Shown here: positions 1 through 8,951 of the stretch, piece by piece
How the letters are laid out: every line of letters begins with the position of its first letter
Numbering within the stretch: position 1 is the first letter of the stretch
Assembly: GCA_030523765.1 (NCBI GenBank)
Contig: JAUNHX010000003.1
Location: 116,492-150,106, forward strand
Direction: 5' to 3'
From: Bacteroidales bacterium
GTDB taxonomy: Bacteria > Bacteroidota > Bacteroidia > Bacteroidales > P3
Length of the DNA stretch: 33,615 bases
Made by a program: the position numbers and the translations under genes
The notes under the pieces: model-generated
Database searches by the model: none
What the model was told of the DNA's origin: nothing
The model's input: only the letters and a program-made list of their open reading frames with translations

Positions 1-864
1 ACGCCTATCGGAACGCCTCCCAACGTGGTGGCTGTTCGCTATCTCAACGAGAACCTTGGTATCGATATCGGTTTCGGTCAGTGGATGGCTGTGATGGTGC
101 CTTTCGTGATTATCCTCTTGGCGCTTGCTTGGGTGTTCCTCTTCCTCGTGTTCCCCTCGAAACAGAAAGAGATTAAGATCGAGATTGGCGGTGAGTGGGA
201 CAAGAGTAGCAAAGCTATCGTAGTTTATGTTACTTTCATTGTTACCATCTTTATGTGGCTCTTTGGTAAGAAGCTCTTTGGTGTGAATGCCAATGTGGTG
301 GCGCTGATTCCTTTCGCTGTGTTCTGTATCTGTGGTATCTTCCAGAAGAGCGACCTGGCTCGTATCGACTGGGATGTGCTGTGGCTCGTAACGGGTGGTT
401 TCGCCCTCGGTGTAGGTATTGATAAGACGGGTCTTGCAGCTCTCTTGGTTAACACCATCCCCTTCAACACGTGGCCTGCACTCCTCGTCATCATCGGCAG
501 CGGACTCCTCTGTATCGTCATGTCGACCTTCATGAGCAACTCAGCAACAGCAGCTCTGCTTATACCTATCCTTACCGCTGTAGCTACCGGTATGGGTCCC
601 CAGCTGGCTCCCTTCGGTGGTGGCGCTACCCTCATCGTGGGTCTTGCTATGTCGGCTTCGCTGGCTATGTCGCTCCCCATCTCTACGCCTCCCAATGCTA
701 TCGCATACTCCAAAGGCTTTATTGAGCAGAAGCAGATGGTACTTACGGGTGTGGTGATTGGTCTAGTGGGTATGATTATTGGTTATATCATCCTCATAGC
801 AGCAGGTAAGATGGGTCTGTTCCCTGAAGCCGCTGCTGCAGTGGCCCCCATAGCATCGGTGTAA
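1..864 (+). CDS. SLC13/DASS family sodium:anion symporter, C-terminal part (5' truncated by window edge)
   Basis: The reading frame is open from base 1, so the gene begins upstream of the window. The visible part starts inside the first signature loop (TPIGTPPN) and contains the second family signature: SNSAT followed about 45 residues later by STPPNAIAYSKG. These paired SNT / TPPN motifs bind Na+ and the carboxylate or sulfate substrate in the divalent-anion symporter (DASS, SLC13) family. Several long hydrophobic segments are consistent with an inner-membrane carrier. Likely substrates are di- or tricarboxylates such as succinate or fumarate, but sulfate or phosphate cannot be excluded. A strong terminator follows at 885-917, so the gene probably ends its transcript. 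The family assignment is firm; the substrate is inference. Confidence 0.9.
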   Translation, partial: TPIGTPPNVVAVRYLNENLGIDIGFGQWMAVMVPFVIILLALAWVFLFLVFPSKQKEIKIEIGGEWDKSSKAIVVYVTFIVTIFMWLFGKKLFGVNANVVALIPFAVFCICGIFQKSDLARIDWDVLWLVTGGFALGVGIDKTGLAALLVNTIPFNTWPALLVIIGSGLLCIVMSTFMSNSATAALLIPILTAVATGMGPQLAPFGGGATLIVGLAMSASLAMSLPISTPPNAIAYSKGFIEQKQMVLTGVVIGLVGMIIGYIILIAAGKMGLFPEAAAAVAPIASV

Positions 865-884
865 TTTCGACCTATTGAAATAAC

Positions 885-917
885 AAAAGGTGGGGCTTCG
901 GCCCTGCCTTTTCTTTT
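885..917 (+). terminator. Rho-independent terminator after the SLC13 gene
   Basis: A 12-bp stem (885-896 with 901-912, two G-U wobbles) is capped by a TTCG tetraloop at 897-900 and runs into a T-rich tail. It sits 20 nt after the stop codon. Confidence 0.9.
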
Positions 918-947
918 CTTATAATCATTTATTAAATAATATCAAGT

Positions 948-2303
948 ATGAGAAAAACGATACTTTTTATTGCAACATTCCTCTTTACATTTAGTGTGAT
1001 GGCGCAAAACCCTCGCGAGGAATGGCGTCAAGAGAATCATAAAGCAAAGCCAGAGTCGCCCGACCAAAAGAAGGCCGACCAAAAGGTGCGAATAACTCCT
1101 TATGGTTTTGTACGCAACTATTTCACCTACGACAGTCGTAAAACCTATACTGTCCTTGATGGTGAATATAATATGCAACCCTACGATGTGAACTGGAACC
1201 TCACCGAGACCGAGGCTGCTGCTTCTGGATTGGAACGTACCGACCTCAATGCTGTGCCTAGTGCTTCGCTGCTGGCTATCACCACTCGTGTGGGCTTGAA
1301 CCTCGATGGTCCTATCATCTGGGGTGCCAAGTCGACAGGTAAGATTGAGGGCGACTTTGCAGGTTTTGGTACCAACAATTATGTGGTTCGTCTCCGTCAT
1401 GCCTTCGTTCAATTGGATTGGCAGTCGAAGGGTAAACTGCTGGTGGGCCAATATTGGCACCCTCTGAGTGGCGACATTATGCCCGAGGTGTTGGGTATGG
1501 CTGCAGGTGCTCCTTTCCGCGCTCATAGTCGTACGCCCCAGATTTCCTACCAAGTTTCTAAAGGTCGTATCGGTATTGCCGCTTCGTTGCTTAGCCAACT
1601 GCAATATGTAAGCAATGGTCCTTCGGGTGCTTCGTATAGCTATCTCTACAATGCACTCGTTCCTGAGGCTTTCTGTGGTATCAACTATAAAACGGAGCAT
1701 GTCTATGCTCAGTTGGGTGTCGATGCTTTGACGCTTCGTCCTCGTGTTCAAGCTGTTCAAGGAAGTTATGTGGTTCCTGTAAGCGATAAGATCTTCTCTG
1801 TTACTCCCACTTTCTATTTCCAGTATGTCGAGCCCAAATTCTCCTTGAAATTCCGCACCATCTATGCTCAGAATACTACGCATGTAAACCAACTCAATGG
1901 TTATGCTGTGATCAATGAACTTGCCGATGGCAGTTGGGAATATATGCCCATGCGTGCTAGCATCAACTACCTCAACCTCCGTTATGGTGGCAAGGTTCGT
2001 TTGAACCTCTTCCTTGGATATATGAAGAACTTCGGCGTTGATGGTGAGCTCCATAACTTCGGTACTACTGCATCGCCTTCCTATCATATATACAGCAAGG
2101 GTGGTTTTACCAATATCAACTCCGTTTATCGTATAGCTCCTAGTCTCTCCTACAACATCAAAGCTTTCAATTTTGGTGTTGAGTACGAGATGACTACCGC
2201 TACCTATGGTGATCTCGCTTCCAATGGTTCGATCCTCAACAATGATAACCTCCGTGCTGTCACCAACCATCGTATCTGTGTGTTAATGAAATACAACTTC
2301 TAA
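948..2303 (+). CDS. Putative outer-membrane beta-barrel / porin-like protein
   Basis: 451 aa with an N-terminal signal peptide (charged MRK, hydrophobic core to about residue 18, cleavage probably after VMA before Q20). The mature part has alternating polar/aromatic strands, many Tyr/Asn/Gly residues, and a C-terminal strand ending in an aromatic residue (LMKYNF), the usual outer-membrane barrel ending. The N-terminal mature segment (ITPYGFVRNYFTYDSRKT) and the region around LLVGQYWHPLSG / LGMAAGAPFRAHSRTPQ resemble a conserved Bacteroidales family, possibly related to DcaP-type porins. Family membership is from memory and would need a profile search. It lies directly after the anion symporter but behind that gene's terminator. 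A possible link in substrate uptake is only inference. Confidence 0.7.
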   Translation: MRKTILFIATFLFTFSVMAQNPREEWRQENHKAKPESPDQKKADQKVRITPYGFVRNYFTYDSRKTYTVLDGEYNMQPYDVNWNLTETEAAASGLERTDLNAVPSASLLAITTRVGLNLDGPIIWGAKSTGKIEGDFAGFGTNNYVVRLRHAFVQLDWQSKGKLLVGQYWHPLSGDIMPEVLGMAAGAPFRAHSRTPQISYQVSKGRIGIAASLLSQLQYVSNGPSGASYSYLYNALVPEAFCGINYKTEHVYAQLGVDALTLRPRVQAVQGSYVVPVSDKIFSVTPTFYFQYVEPKFSLKFRTIYAQNTTHVNQLNGYAVINELADGSWEYMPMRASINYLNLRYGGKVRLNLFLGYMKNFGVDGELHNFGTTASPSYHIYSKGGFTNINSVYRIAPSLSYNIKAFNFGVEYEMTTATYGDLASNGSILNNDNLRAVTNHRICVLMKYNF

Positions 2304-2333
2304 TCATTTCCTGAAATTGTTGTGTTCTTCTAT

Positions 2334-2372
2334 AAGAGGTATCTCCCACAAAGGGCGATGCCTCTTTTTTTA
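2334..2372 (+). terminator. Rho-independent terminator after the outer-membrane protein gene
   Basis: Stem AAGAGGTATC (2334-2343) pairs with GATGCCTCTT (2357-2366, one G-U pair), followed by a run of T. Confidence 0.85.
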
Positions 2373-2458
2373 TCTGTCTTGTTTATTGTATTTCCTATAG
2401 CTGATAGGGTAGGGGAGCGTCTTCCTTGATAGGGCACGGAATACTAGATTTGATTATT

Positions 2459-2491
2459 TTACTCACAGTTATAAAAAAAGTTGTATCTTTG
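2459..2491 (+). promoter_or_regulatory. Bacteroidetes-type promoter for the acyl-CoA synthetase gene
   Basis: The -7 box TATCTTTG lies at 2484-2491. The -33 box is weak (TTAC around 2459-2462, 21 nt upstream). Expected transcription start is near 2498, giving a leader of about 30 nt. Confidence 0.65.
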
Positions 2492-2527
2492 CAACCATCG
2501 AATAATTATAAATAATAATATAACATT

Positions 2528-4600
2528 ATGATAGCAAAAGAGTTACTTGATCCTAAAAGCATCGTTATCTGTGGTGCATCGAGCGACATTCATAAACCAG
2601 GCGGAAAGGCACTGCTCAACCTGCTGCAGAGCAAGTTTGCTGGCCAAGTATACGCCGTAAATCCCAAAGAGACTGAGGTACAGGGCGTAAAATGCTACGC
2701 CAAAGTGGATGATCTACCCCAGGTAGATTGTGCCATCCTTTGCATTGCTGCCAAATATTGTCCTAGCACTGTTGATGTGCTGGCCAAACAGAAAGGCACC
2801 AAGGGTTTCATCATCGTTTCGGCTGGTTTCTCGGAGGAGAATGCTGAAGGTGCTGCTTTGGAGAAACAGATTGTCGATACCATCAACTCTGTTGGCGGTT
2901 CGCTGATTGGTCCTAACTGTACTGGTTTCCTCAACACCAACTATAGCGGTTGTTTTGATACCCCCATTCCTACTCTCGATCCTCATGGTGTCGACTTCAT
3001 CACGGGTTCGGGTGCTACGGCCGTATTCATCAAAGAGTATGGTATCAGCAACGGTCTCACCTTCAACAGCGTATGGGCTGTGGGTAATTCGGCTCAGCTG
3101 GGTATCGAAGATGTGCTCGAACATCTCGACACTACCTTCGATCCTGAGAAGAGCAGCCGCGTCATCATGCTTTATATGGAGAAGATTGGCGATCCTCAGA
3201 AACTGCTCCGCCATTCGCGTTCTCTTATCAATAAGGGCTGCCATATCGCTGCAATCAAATCGGGTGGTAGTGCTGCAGGCTCGCGTGCTGCTTCTAGCCA
3301 CACGGGTGCTCTTGCTACCAACGATGCTGCTGTCGATGCTCTTTTCCGCAAGGCTGGTATCGTTCGTTGCAATAACCGTCAGGAACTCACCACCGTATGC
3401 GCTATCTTTATGCATCCCGAGGTGAAGGGCAAAAACATCGCTGTCATCACCCACGCTGGTGGTCCCGCTGTTATGCTGACCGACGTTCTCTCCAACAACG
3501 GTATGGATGTTCCTCATATCGAGGGTCCTAAAGCTCAGGAACTGCTCAGCCACCTCTTCAATGGTTCCTCAGTAGGTAACCCTATCGACTTCCTTGCTAC
3601 AGGTACGGCCGAACAACTGGGTCTTATCATCGATGCTTGCGAGAACGATTTCGATAATATCGATGCTATGTGTGTTATCTTCGGTTCCCCTGGACTCTTC
3701 TCCAACTATGAGGTGTACGAGGTGCTCGATCAGAAGATGAAGACTTGCAAGAAACCTATCTTCCCCATCCTCCCCAGCATCATCAATGTACATGATGAGA
3801 TCGAGGACTTCATTCGCAACAAACATCGTATCAACTTCCCCGAAGAGTGTGTGTTCGGTAATGCACTCTGCAAGGTGTTCAATACTCCTAAGCCTCAGCC
3901 CGAAAATGTTGAGCAGCCAGCTATCGATGTAGCTCGCATTCGTGCCACCGTTGATCGTTGCAAAGATGGCTACATGGAGATTGCCGATTATAATGAACTG
4001 CTCGACGCTGCTGGTATCTCGCGCAAGAAGAGTGTCGAAGTAGATAAGAAAGAGGATGCTCTTGCTTTCGCCAAAGAGGTGGGATGCTCGAAGGATGTGC
4101 CTCTCGTTATGAAAGTTGTTGGACCTCTCCACAAGAGCGATGTAGGTGGTGTAACCCTCGGAGTGAAGGATCTCGACACTGTGGCTCGCGAGTTCGATCG
4201 CCTCATCAAGATCCAGGATACCTATGCTGTCGAGATGTATCCTATGCTCGATGGTACTGATGTTTATATCGGTGCTATTCGCGATCCTAAGTTCGGTCAT
4301 CAGATCTTCTTCGGTTTGGGCGGTATCTTCATCGAGGTACTGAAGGATGTTCAGTCTGCTCTCGCTCCTATCACCGCTGCCGAAGCTAAGGAGATGCTTA
4401 CCCACCTGCGTGGTTATAAGATTCTTCAGGGTGTCCGCGGTCAAGAGGCAGTCAATCTCGATCTCTATGCCGATCAGATTGCTCGCGTTAGCGCTCTCGT
4501 TCAAGCTGCTCCCGAGATTGCCGAGATGGACCTCAATCCTCTGCTGGGTAATCCTCGCTACGTTACCGCTGTCGATGCTCGTATCCGACTCGAAAAATAA
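2528..4600 (+). CDS. ADP-forming acetate/acyl-CoA ligase (fused alpha-beta ACD-type)
   Basis: 690 aa. The enzyme interconverts acyl-CoA + ADP + Pi with acid + CoA + ATP, a cytosolic substrate-level phosphorylation step. Domain order: CoA-binding Rossmann domain (about 1-130, VICGASSD and LIGPNCTGFLN), succinyl-CoA-ligase-like domain (about 150-300), a second ligase-like segment (about 305-450), and an ATP-grasp domain (about 480-690, ending in EMDLNPLLG). The phosphorylated active-site histidine is H258 in SSHTGA, the motif expected of ACD and succinyl-CoA synthetase relatives. The length matches single-chain alpha-beta fusions. It is a single-gene unit with its own promoter and terminator. 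Substrate range (acetate, propionate, aryl acids) cannot be told from the sequence; protein acetyltransferase (Pat/GCN5) fusions are excluded because no GNAT domain is present. Confidence 0.9.
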   Translation: MIAKELLDPKSIVICGASSDIHKPGGKALLNLLQSKFAGQVYAVNPKETEVQGVKCYAKVDDLPQVDCAILCIAAKYCPSTVDVLAKQKGTKGFIIVSAGFSEENAEGAALEKQIVDTINSVGGSLIGPNCTGFLNTNYSGCFDTPIPTLDPHGVDFITGSGATAVFIKEYGISNGLTFNSVWAVGNSAQLGIEDVLEHLDTTFDPEKSSRVIMLYMEKIGDPQKLLRHSRSLINKGCHIAAIKSGGSAAGSRAASSHTGALATNDAAVDALFRKAGIVRCNNRQELTTVCAIFMHPEVKGKNIAVITHAGGPAVMLTDVLSNNGMDVPHIEGPKAQELLSHLFNGSSVGNPIDFLATGTAEQLGLIIDACENDFDNIDAMCVIFGSPGLFSNYEVYEVLDQKMKTCKKPIFPILPSIINVHDEIEDFIRNKHRINFPEECVFGNALCKVFNTPKPQPENVEQPAIDVARIRATVDRCKDGYMEIADYNELLDAAGISRKKSVEVDKKEDALAFAKEVGCSKDVPLVMKVVGPLHKSDVGGVTLGVKDLDTVAREFDRLIKIQDTYAVEMYPMLDGTDVYIGAIRDPKFGHQIFFGLGGIFIEVLKDVQSALAPITAAEAKEMLTHLRGYKILQGVRGQEAVNLDLYADQIARVSALVQAAPEIAEMDLNPLLGNPRYVTAVDARIRLEK

Positions 4601-4624
4601 TCCCAATTTCGTTTTTATAACAAT

Positions 4625-4661
4625 GGCGGCAGATACTTCAACGTATCTGCTGCCTTTTTTT
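4625..4661 (+). terminator. Rho-independent terminator after the acyl-CoA ligase gene
   Basis: A 12-bp stem (4625-4636 with 4643-4654, one G-U wobble), 6-nt loop, then seven T. Confidence 0.92.
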
Positions 4662-5110
4662 ATCCTAATCTATTCATTTATAAGTCAAAGGTACCTATGC
4701 TTTTTCTAATATATACATCTCGTGCTTTCGGAGAGTAATATCTCGAGCTTCTAGAGAGTCATATCTCCCCGAGTTGGATAGATACATCACACTGGGGTGA
4801 AATAACTATCCGCCCCTGCTCTGTTAGGGTTACAGATAGAAGGTGCGTAATGAACCACATGTATGAGTTTGATGGGTCGGAGCCTACTAGCTAAGAGTAA
4901 CTCACATAAGAGCTAGCTGGGATTCACATAAGAGTTAGGTAGGACTTTCATAAGTGTTAGGTAGGACGGAGCCTACGAGCTAGGAGGGATTCTCTTAAGA
5001 GCTAGGAGGGTTGGAGCCTACGAGCTAGAACAGACATACGCTCATCCTATGTAGTCATATTTTGCAACTACACAGAAGAAATGTTGTGCGAATAAACATC
5101 TTTAGGTTGG
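4662..5110. repeat. Gene-free stretch with degenerate short direct repeats
   Basis: No supportable gene here. Two copies of GAGAGTmATATCTC sit at 4731-4744 and 4754-4767. Further on, GGAGCCTACGAGCTAG occurs at 4968-4983 and 5013-5028, with a variant at 4879-4894. Between them are related units built on CATAAGAGYTAGSTRGGA (around 4905, 4927, 4949). The pattern looks like decayed tandem repeats in non-coding DNA. Function unknown. Confidence 0.6.
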
Positions 5111-6073
5111 TTAGTTTTCGGAAGGATAGAGGCTGTTCATCACACTATCTTGATAGGTCTTACTGACGGGAATAGTGGATTCGGTATCTTCAAGCTCGAT
5201 AACTAAGGAATCTTTCTGTCGCCGCAGACTCTTGATTTTGTTTCGGTTAACAAGATAACTGCGATGACAGCGTATCATACCGTGATTGGCAAATGTTATT
5301 TCCAAATTCTTGAGTGTGTTATGGATGATGGTGTGTTCCTCTTGTCCGTTGTTTAAGTAGTGGACATTCACATAGTTATCGTTCGATTCCAAATATAAAA
5401 GGTTGTCGCGTTTGCAACTGAATGCAAAACGTCCGTTCAGATTGTAGAACATACAAGTGTCAAGGATGGGAGCTATCTCTGTCGTAGTGGTGGTGTCTTC
5501 ATTTCCCTCAGCTGTATTTTGTTTCTTATCATTCTGACGCTCAATCTCATTAGCCATCTGGTTAATGGTGTAGTTCTTCTCGCGTATGGCGAAAAGAAAG
5601 AGGGTAACGCCATAAGGAATAATGTTGGCGACAAGGGCAAGAAGGAAAATGCGTCCCGCTATTCGATCAATCGGTACAACGCAATTCATCATGTTGAATG
5701 CCATAGCAATAGCGGCAATACTTTCGAGCACCACCTCTAATACTATATTAAATATGATAAACTTCCACCAGGTGTTGGCGCGCCCAAATTGTGTGTTGAA
5801 TTTGATAATCCATGAGGCTGCCTCGATTGTATAACCAGCTAGGAACACACATAGGTTGTATCCAATAGAGGGGGTTATGCGCCCTTCGAAGTCCTCGGGA
5901 TCGATGAAACCATAGGGAGTATATAGAAATACAAAGCCTAAACCGATAAGGAGTAAGAGGGTAAGATGGATGATAGGATTTTCCCTATCTTTGTTATATC
6001 TTGTTAAATCCATATAGTTAAAAGGTGTTTTGACGAACTGTTCATTGGTCAAGTTATTCAAATTTTCACCCAT
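5111..6073 (-). CDS. Membrane-anchored LytTR-family transcription regulator
   Basis: 320 aa. Four predicted transmembrane helices (about 33-51, 70-92, 103-127, 138-163) are followed by a polar, Thr-rich linker (about 175-200) and a C-terminal LytTR DNA-binding domain (about 214-312). LytTR hallmarks are visible: LYLESNDNYVNVHY (226-239), MIRCHRSYLVNRNKI (266-280) and the terminal IPVSKTY. There is no receiver domain, so this is not a classical two-component regulator; the membrane part may sense the signal directly or interact with a partner. It is a single gene divergent from fabH with a 150-nt shared upstream region, so it could act on the fab promoter, but nothing proves that. Confidence 0.88.
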   Translation of the reverse strand: MGENLNNLTNEQFVKTPFNYMDLTRYNKDRENPIIHLTLLLLIGLGFVFLYTPYGFIDPEDFEGRITPSIGYNLCVFLAGYTIEAASWIIKFNTQFGRANTWWKFIIFNIVLEVVLESIAAIAMAFNMMNCVVPIDRIAGRIFLLALVANIIPYGVTLFLFAIREKNYTINQMANEIERQNDKKQNTAEGNEDTTTTTEIAPILDTCMFYNLNGRFAFSCKRDNLLYLESNDNYVNVHYLNNGQEEHTIIHNTLKNLEITFANHGMIRCHRSYLVNRNKIKSLRRQKDSLVIELEDTESTIPVSKTYQDSVMNSLYPSEN

Positions 6074-6121
6074 AAATACGAAAATTCACCCAAAATATTG
6101 TGTCGTTGGCCAAAATTAATT

Positions 6122-6151
6122 TTTGTATTTATATACTTATTCGTTCTTTTG
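6122..6151 (+). promoter_or_regulatory. Probable promoter of the fab operon
   Basis: TTTG at 6122-6125, 18 nt, then TTCTTTTG at 6144-6151 (one mismatch to TAnnTTTG). It lies in the divergent region with the LytTR gene. The leader to fabH would be about 65 nt. Confidence 0.5.
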
Positions 6152-6223
6152 CACACCTAAAATATGTAAGCCGACCCGTTTATTACTATGTATTAAGGGC
6201 CGAAACAAAGAAAAATACTTTAT

Positions 6224-7174
6224 ATGAAAATTATTGGAACAGGAAGTACTTTACCTGCAAAGACGGTAACCAACGACATGCTGGCCTCTTTTCTCGACAC
6301 CAGCGATGAATGGATTACCGAGCGTACGGGTATTAAGACCCGTCGCCTAATTACGACTGAGACATTGATCGACATGGGCGCCGATGCTGCAAAAAAAGCT
6401 ATCGACATGTCGGGCATCGATGTCGCCGATATCGATTATCTTATTTGTTCGAACGTGGCTAACAACTTTGTCACCCCTGCTATGAGTTGCATTGTGGAGG
6501 GTATGATTGGAGCCGATTGTCCTTGCTTCGACTTGAACGGTGCTTGCGCCGGTTTCCTTTTTGCTCTTGATATGGCCGATGGCCTCCTCAAGACGGGACG
6601 CGCTAACAACATCCTCATCGTTTGCGCTGAGGAACCGTCAAAATTCTGCAACTGGGAGATGCGCGACACTACGATCCTCTTCGGCGATGGCGCTGGTGCT
6701 GTTGTCGTTACCCGCGGTGACGAGCATGTGCTCTCTGTCAAGATGAGTACCAAATCTAAATACGAGTCGCTCTACTATCAGCGCAAAATGGAACTTACCC
6801 CCTTCGATCAGGGTACCGAACTCTACAACCCGCTAGTGATGGATGGTCGTGATGTGTTCCGTATGGCTGTTAGTTCATCCATACGCGATCTCGACTATGT
6901 TATGAACGAAGCTAAAATTGATCCCGCTGAAGTTACTTATTACCTTCTGCATCAAGCCAATCTACGTATCATCGATTCGATTCGCAAGCATCTTGGCCAA
7001 CCGCAAGAGAAGTTCCCCACCAATTTGGAACGTTTCGGCAACACCTCATCGGCTTCGATCCCCATCTTGATGGATGAGATGATTCGCGATGGCCGTATCA
7101 AGCGTGGCGACTTGCTGTTGCTGAGTGCATTCGGTGCAGGCTTTGTGTCGGGCGCTATCGCTATGCGTTATTAA
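6224..7174 (+). CDS. fabH: 3-oxoacyl-ACP synthase III (FabH)
   Basis: 316 aa, the usual FabH length. It starts fatty-acid synthesis by condensing an acyl-CoA primer with malonyl-ACP in the cytosol. The catalytic triad is visible: C108 in NGACAGF, H243 in LLHQANLRI, N273 in GNTSSAS. The N-terminal signature (TSDEWITERTGIKTRR) and the C-terminal GAGFVSGAIA are also typical. First gene of a four-gene operon; fabF follows after 54 nt. A role in a specialised acyl pathway rather than bulk lipid synthesis is possible because no ACP or FabD is encoded nearby. Confidence 0.93.
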   Translation: MKIIGTGSTLPAKTVTNDMLASFLDTSDEWITERTGIKTRRLITTETLIDMGADAAKKAIDMSGIDVADIDYLICSNVANNFVTPAMSCIVEGMIGADCPCFDLNGACAGFLFALDMADGLLKTGRANNILIVCAEEPSKFCNWEMRDTTILFGDGAGAVVVTRGDEHVLSVKMSTKSKYESLYYQRKMELTPFDQGTELYNPLVMDGRDVFRMAVSSSIRDLDYVMNEAKIDPAEVTYYLLHQANLRIIDSIRKHLGQPQEKFPTNLERFGNTSSASIPILMDEMIRDGRIKRGDLLLLSAFGAGFVSGAIAMRY

Positions 7175-7228
7175 TTAATAATTTGTTAGTAAATAAATTG
7201 AGAAACTTAATAAAAACAGAAAATCAAT

Positions 7229-8470
7229 ATGCGTAGAGTTGTCATTACTGGTATGGGCGTAGTATCGTCCATCGCTACCGATCTGCAAACGTATTGGGAT
7301 GGTCTCATCAAAGGTGTTAACGGCATCACAGAGATCTCTTCCATCCCCCACGATGATATACCTGTTCATTTTGCTGGCGAGGTGAAAGATTTCGACCCGC
7401 TGCAGCATGGTGTGGCTAAAGATCAGGCCCGCCGCAACGATCGTTTTGCTTTGTTTGCCCTTGCTGCTTCCCACAAGGCTGTGGAGGATAGCGGTATCAA
7501 GAGTGGTGAAAATATTGACCCCGAGCGCTTTGGTGTCTATATTGGTTCTGGTATCGGCGGACTCCATACGCTCGAAAAAGAGCATACCAAAGTAATGGAA
7601 GAGGGTTCGGCTCGCGTGTCGCCTCTGTTCATCCCTATGATGATCTCCAATATCGCTGCTGGCAATGTGGCTATCAGCCACAACGCTCAGGGTCCCTGTT
7701 TGCCCACCGTAACAGCATGCGCTACCTCTAGCCATGCTATCGGTGAAGCCTTCCGTGCTATCCGTTACGGATATGCCGATGCTATTATTGCTGGTGGTTC
7801 TGAAGCTGCTATCTCGCCGTTGGCTATTGGTGGTTTCTACACTAGCAAAGCATTATCGCGTGCCGAGAATGCTAATGAGGTGTCGCTGCCCTTCGACAAA
7901 CGTCGTCAGGGATTCATTATGGGCGAAGGATCTGGTATCGTCATCCTTGAGGAATACGAACATGCAGTGGCTCGTGGTGCTCAGATCTATGCTGAGGTAT
8001 GTGGCTACGGCAACACTTGCGATGCTCACCATATCACCGCTCCTCGTCCCGATGGAGCTTGCGCTCAGCGTGCTATCACCCTCGCTCTCGAAGAGGCTGG
8101 TTATCAATCGGGCGAACGTCTCTATGTCAACGCACATGGTACAGGTACCCCGCTCAACGACAAATCAGAAACCCTCGCTCTCAAGAACGCTTTGGGCGAA
8201 GATGTGGCTCGCAAAGCTTTCATCAGCTCCATTAAATCGATGATCGGTCACTGTCTAGGTGCCGCTGGTGGACTCGAGTTGGTGGCTACTGCCCTTACTC
8301 TTAAAAACGGTATCATCCCTCCCACCATCAATCTGCTGGAGGCCGACCCCGATTGCGATTTGAACTATGTGCCCAACCAAGCTATCGCTGAACAATGCGA
8401 AATCGCTATCAGCGAGAACTTCGGCTTTGGAGGACAGAATGCTTGTATCGCACTGCGTCGTGTTAAATAA
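7229..8470 (+). CDS. fabF: 3-oxoacyl-ACP synthase II (FabF/KASII)
   Basis: 413 aa thiolase-fold ketosynthase that elongates acyl-ACP with malonyl-ACP. The Cys-His-His catalytic set is intact: C164 in TACATSSHAIG, H303 in NAHGTGTPLND, H341 in SMIGHCLGAAG, almost the same numbering as E. coli FabF (163/303/340). Start MRRVVITGMGVVS is the standard N-terminus. It sits 54 nt after fabH and 29 nt before the dehydratase gene, so all are probably co-transcribed. FabB-type enzymes are less likely given the length and N-terminus. Confidence 0.93.
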   Translation: MRRVVITGMGVVSSIATDLQTYWDGLIKGVNGITEISSIPHDDIPVHFAGEVKDFDPLQHGVAKDQARRNDRFALFALAASHKAVEDSGIKSGENIDPERFGVYIGSGIGGLHTLEKEHTKVMEEGSARVSPLFIPMMISNIAAGNVAISHNAQGPCLPTVTACATSSHAIGEAFRAIRYGYADAIIAGGSEAAISPLAIGGFYTSKALSRAENANEVSLPFDKRRQGFIMGEGSGIVILEEYEHAVARGAQIYAEVCGYGNTCDAHHITAPRPDGACAQRAITLALEEAGYQSGERLYVNAHGTGTPLNDKSETLALKNALGEDVARKAFISSIKSMIGHCLGAAGGLELVATALTLKNGIIPPTINLLEADPDCDLNYVPNQAIAEQCEIAISENFGFGGQNACIALRRVK

Positions 8471-8499
8471 TTTGTATAACCTTAAACTACCTTTGTATA

Positions 8500-8916
8500 A
8501 TGAATAGAGAAGAAATAAAGCAATTCCTACCTCATCGTGAGCCGATGCTTCTGCTTGACGAGGTGAATCTAGTAGATGGTCGTTCGCAAGCCAAGTATTA
8601 TGTGCGTGGTGATGAATTTTTCTTGCAAGGTCACTATCCTGGCAATCCTGTAGTGCCTGGGGTGATCCAATGTGAGATTATGGCACAGAGCTGCAGCATC
8701 TTGCTTCTCGAGAAATTGGTGGGCAAGACCCCTCTCTATGCCGGTATCGACAAAGTGCGTTTCAAACGGCAGGTGAAACCGGGCGACACCTTTGAGGTGA
8801 CTGGAGAGCTGCTAGAGCAGAAACGCAACATCTTCTTCTGTCGCGCTGAAGGTTCGGTGAATGGCGAAAAGGCCGTCAGTGCCGATCTGATGTTTGCGCT
8901 GATAGATAAAGAATAA
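8500..8916 (+). CDS. fabZ: 3-hydroxyacyl-ACP dehydratase, FabZ-like hot-dog fold
   Basis: 138 aa. It dehydrates 3-hydroxyacyl-ACP to enoyl-ACP. The family start (IKQFLPHREPMLLLDEV) and the active-site stretch GHYPGNPVVPGV with H45 and E59 (in IQCEIMAQ) match FabZ/FabA-type dehydratases; length matches FabZ. Flanked by fabF (29 nt) and fabG (35 nt). The symbol is by similarity of motifs and context; divergence from bulk FabZ cannot be judged here. Confidence 0.85.
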   Translation: MNREEIKQFLPHREPMLLLDEVNLVDGRSQAKYYVRGDEFFLQGHYPGNPVVPGVIQCEIMAQSCSILLLEKLVGKTPLYAGIDKVRFKRQVKPGDTFEVTGELLEQKRNIFFCRAEGSVNGEKAVSADLMFALIDKE

Positions 8917-8951
8917 CAAGTAAATAACAATCCTTTAATTAATTCATTGCA

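Noticed and set aside
942..2270. 442-aa minus-strand open frame opposite the outer-membrane protein gene
   Set aside because: The + strand product has a signal peptide and barrel-like ending; the antisense frame has no recognisable domain and is explained by codon bias.
3569..4606. 345-aa minus-strand open frame opposite the acyl-CoA ligase gene
   Set aside because: The + strand carries a complete, motif-rich enzyme; the antisense product looks like a shadow.
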